Of a stretch of DNA of 64,000 nt, positions 61,201-64,000 are shown one piece after another. This stretch comes from Halisarca cf. caerulea (Eukaryota > Porifera > Demospongiae > Chondrillida > Halisarcidae): positions 1 through 64,000 of the forward strand of contig CAUJGJ010000236.1 of the NCBI GenBank assembly GCA_963170055.1, written 5' to 3'. The notes under the pieces are model-generated. The model saw only the letters and a program-made list of their open reading frames with translations, was not told the DNA's origin and searched no databases. The translations under genes and the position numbers were made by a program. Within the stretch, counting starts at the first letter, position 1, and each line of letters starts with the position of its first letter.

Positions 61201-64000
61201 ACATTACACAAATACGCCCACAGTAGTTAAGAAACTTCATGTGTGTCCGCTGGGAATGTGCGTGGTGCTAGTGCCAAATATTGGTATTAGCACCAGCATA
61301 TCCAACACTACACAAATACGCCCACAGCACTTCAGAAAGGTCATGTGTTTCCACTGGGAATGTGCGTGGTGCTAGTGCCAAATATTGGTATTAGCACCAG
61401 CCTATCCAACACTACACAAATACGCCCACAGCACTTCAGAAAGGTCATGTGTGTCCACTGGGAATGTGCGTGGTGCTAGTGCCAAATATTGGTATTAGAA
61501 CCAGCATATCCAACACTACACAAATACGCCCACAGCACTTCAGAAAGGTCATGTGTGTCCACTGCTAATGTGCGTGGTGCTAGTGCCAAATATTGGTATT
61601 AGCACCAGCATATCCAACACTACACAAATACGCCCACAGCACTTCAAAAACTTTATGTGTGTCCACTGAGAATGTGGGTGGTGCTAGTGCCAAATATTGG
61701 TCTTAGCACCAGCATATCCAACACTACTCAAATACGCCCACAGCACTTCAGAAAGGTCATGTGTGTCCACTGGGAATGTGCTTGGTGCTAGTGCCTAATA
61801 TTTGTATTTGCACCAGCATATCCAACACTACACAAATACGCTCACAGCACTTCAGAAACTTCATGTGTGTCTACTGGGAATGTGCTTGGTGCTAGTGCCT
61901 AATATTTGTATTTGCACCAGCATATCCAACACTACACAAATACGCTCACAGCACTTCAGAAAGGTCATGTGTGTCCACTGGGAATGTGCGTGGTGCTAGT
62001 GCCAAATATTGGTATTAGCACCAGCATATCCAACATTACACAAATACGCCCACAGTAGTTAAGAAATTTCATGTGTGTCCACTGGGAATGTGCGTGGTGC
62101 TAGTGCCAAATATTGGTATTAGCTCCAGCATATCCAACACTACACAAATACGCCCACAGCACTTCAGAAAGGTCATGTGTGTCCACTGGGAATGTGCGTG
62201 GTGCTAGTGCCAAATATTGGTATTAGCACCAGCATATCCAACACTACACAAATACGCCCACAGCACTTCAAAAACTTCATGTGTGTCCACTGGGAATGTG
62301 CGTGGTGCTAGTGCAAAATATTGGTATTAGCACCAGCATATCCAACACTACACAAATACGCCCACAGCACTTCAGAAAGGTCATGTGTGTCCACTGGGAA
62401 TGTGCGTGGTGCTAGTGCCAAATATTGGTATTAGCACCAGCATATCCAACACTACACAAATACGCCCACAGCACTTCAGAAAGGTCATGTGTGTCCACTG
62501 GGAATGTGCGTGGTGCTAGTGCCAAATATTGGTATTAGCACCAGCATATCCAACACTACACAAATACGCCCATAGCACTTTTGAAAGGTCATGTGTGTCC
62601 ACTGGGAATGTGCTTGGTGCTAGTGCCTAATATTTGTATTTGCACCAGCATATCCAACACTACAAAAATTCGCTCACAGCACTTCAGAAACTTCATGTGT
62701 GTCTACTGGGAATGTGCTTGGTGCTAGTGCCTAATATTTGTATTTGCACCAGCATATCCAACCCTACACAAATACGCTCACAGCACTTCAGAAAGGTCAT
62801 GTGTGTCCACTGGGAATGTGCGTGGTGCTAGTGCCAAATATTGGTATTAGCACCAGCATATCCAACATTACACAAATACGCCCACAGTAGTTAAGAAATT
62901 TCATGTGTGTCCACTGGGAATGTGCGTGGTGCTAGTGCCAAATATTGGTATTAGCTCCAGCATATCCAACACTACACAAATACGCCCACAGCACTTCAGA
63001 AAGGTCATGTGTGTCCACTGGGAATGTGCGTGGTTCTAGTGCCAAATATTGGTATTAGCACCAGCATATCCAACACTACACAAATACGCCCACAGCACTT
63101 CAAAAACTTCATGTGTGTCCACTGGGAATGTGCGTGGTGCTAGTGCCAAATATTGGTATTAGCACCAGCATATCCAACACTACACAAATACGCCCACAGC
63201 ACTTCAGAAAGGTCATGTGTGTCCACTGGGAATGTGCGTGGTGCTAGTGCCAAATATTGGTATTAGCACCAGCATATCCAACACTACACAAATACGCCCA
63301 CAGCACTTCAGAAAGGTCATGTGTGTCCACTGGGAATGTGCGTGGTGCTAGTGCAAAATATTGGTATTAGCACCAGCATATCCAACACTACACAAATACG
63401 CCCATAGCACTTTTGAAAGGTCATGTGTGTCCACTGGGAATGTGCGTGGTGCTAGTGCCAAATATTGGTATTAGCACCAGCATATCCAACACTACACAAA
63501 TACGCCCACAGCACTTCAGAAAGGTCATGTGTGTCCACTGGGAATGTGCGTGGTGCTAGTGCCCAATATTGGTATTAGCACCAGCATATCCAACACTACA
63601 CAAATACGCCCACAGCACTTCAGAAACTTCATGTGTGTCCACTGGGAATGTGCTTGGTTCTAGTGCCTAATATTTGTATTTGCACCAGCATATCCAACAC
63701 TACACAAATACGCTCACAGCACTTCAGAAAGGTCATGTGTGTCCACTGGGAATGTGCGTGGTGCTAGTGCCAAATATTGGTATTAGCACCAGCATATCCA
63801 ACATTACACAAATACGCCCACAGTAGTTAAGAAATTTCATGTGTGTCCACTGGGAATGTGCGTGGTGCTAGTGCCAAATATTGGTATTAGCACCAGCATA
63901 TCCAACACTACACAAATACGCCCACAGCACTTCAGAAAGGTCATGTGTGTCCACTGGGAATGTGCGTGGTGCTAGTGCCAAATATTGGTATTAGCACCAG
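61201..64000 (+). repeat. Right-domain HOR unit 6, runs off the window, with an 832-bp internal repeat
   Basis: The start resembles unit 4 (CATGTGTTTCC near 61,341 is exactly 2 x 1,974 bp after 57,393; CCACTGCTAATG; CACTGAGAATGTGGG). Then a block with GTGCTTGGTGCTAG, CCTAATATTTG and TTTGCACC near 61,800 recurs 832 bp later near 62,632. The last ~600 bp resemble 59.8-60.4 kb (CCCATAGCACTTTTG, then GTGCTTGGTTCTAG at 63,650). The unit tail is not reached. Confidence 0.8.

Larger units (their letters stand above)
1..64000 (+). repeat. Tandem satellite array, ~104-bp monomer, ~615 copies
   Basis: The sequence repeats with a 104-bp period from the first base to the last. Landmarks such as AAATACGCCCACAG, CCACTGGGAATG and ATTAGCACCAGC return about every 104 bp with 0 to about 20% local divergence. 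All copies run in the same direction and I saw no inverted block. No unique DNA or foreign insertion interrupts the array. Small indels of 1-2 bp in some monomers shift the phase slightly, so HOR periods come out as n x 104 minus a few bases. Consensus GC is 46 of 104 bases. Long homogeneous arrays with HOR structure are known from eukaryotic centromeres, pericentromeres and heterochromatic knobs, so that is the likely setting. I do not recognise the family and cannot assign a species. Confidence 0.98.

Noticed and set aside
1..64000. CRISPR array
   Set aside because: The whole 104-bp unit repeats. There are no short identical repeats separated by unique spacers, and no cas-like genes.
1..64000. 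Telomeric or subtelomeric repeats (TTAGGG, TTAGG, TTTAGGG types)
   Set aside because: No tandem run of any such motif was seen on either strand.
1..64000. Transposon-derived origin (terminal inverted repeats, target duplications, poly-A, reverse transcriptase fragments)
   Set aside because: The only inverted repeat is the short internal dyad. There are no element ends or coding remnants.
1..64000. tRNA, rRNA or 5S gene cluster as the source of the tandem unit
   Set aside because: No cloverleaf, A/B box pair or rRNA-like core was recognised in the 104-bp unit. A 5S gene alone would need about 120 bp.

Overview
The whole 64-kb window is one uninterrupted tandem satellite array. The monomer is about 104 bp, there are about 615 copies, all lie in the same orientation, and both window ends cut through the array. 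I found no protein-coding gene, RNA gene, transposon, telomeric repeat, CRISPR array or unique flanking DNA. Short open frames of 60-99 codons occur on both strands, but they are by-products of the repeat: 104 is not a multiple of 3, and the same peptides recur wherever the same monomers recur. An array this long with layered higher-order structure is typical of eukaryotic centromeric, pericentromeric or other heterochromatin. The sequence does not let me name the taxon or a known satellite family. Monomer GC is about 44%.

Monomer anatomy, reading from CACTACACAAATACGCCCACA: (i) a conserved left part with an ACG CpG site; (ii) a 16-bp dimorphic box, either GTAGTTAAGAAACTTC (type A) or GCACTTCAGAAAGGTC (type B), plus recombinant forms; (iii) ATGTGTGTCCACTGGGAATG; (iv) TGCGTGG, with a second CpG; (v) a 33-bp dyad with two 15-nt arms around an ATA loop; (vi) AGCATATCCAA.

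Layout by higher-order repeat (HOR): 1-9.3 kb, nested 519/520-, 1,040-, 1,455/1,975- and 728-bp duplications; 9.3-10.8 kb, mixed monomers; 10.8-14.6 kb, a 2,493-bp duplication; 14.6-15.5 kb, a 414-bp repeat; 15.5-17.6 kb, an 832-bp HOR; 18.4-19.5 kb, a 520-bp HOR; 19.5-25.9 kb, a mosaic; 25.9-28.5 kb, a 935-bp HOR with a 727-bp deletion form; 28.5-31.2 kb, a copy of about 24.9-26.8 kb; 31.2-34.4 kb, a 1,558-bp HOR with nested 520-bp units; 34.6-46.7 kb, a 3,533-bp HOR in four full or truncated copies; 46.7-48.4 kb, mixed; 48.4-49.6 kb, a 728-bp duplication; 49.6-64 kb, a distinct right-hand domain of six related units (3,012, 2,182, 2,494, 1,974, 1,974 and at least 2,800 bp) that carry the most divergent monomers.

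Nothing here works as a gene set. What can be read is the history of the array: repeated unequal exchange in whole-monomer steps, local homogenisation, and at least two visible recombination junctions. HOR boundaries were located by eye from diagnostic variants and are good to roughly 50 bp unless stated. Sequence-specific protein binding, methylation and centromere function are inferences only.
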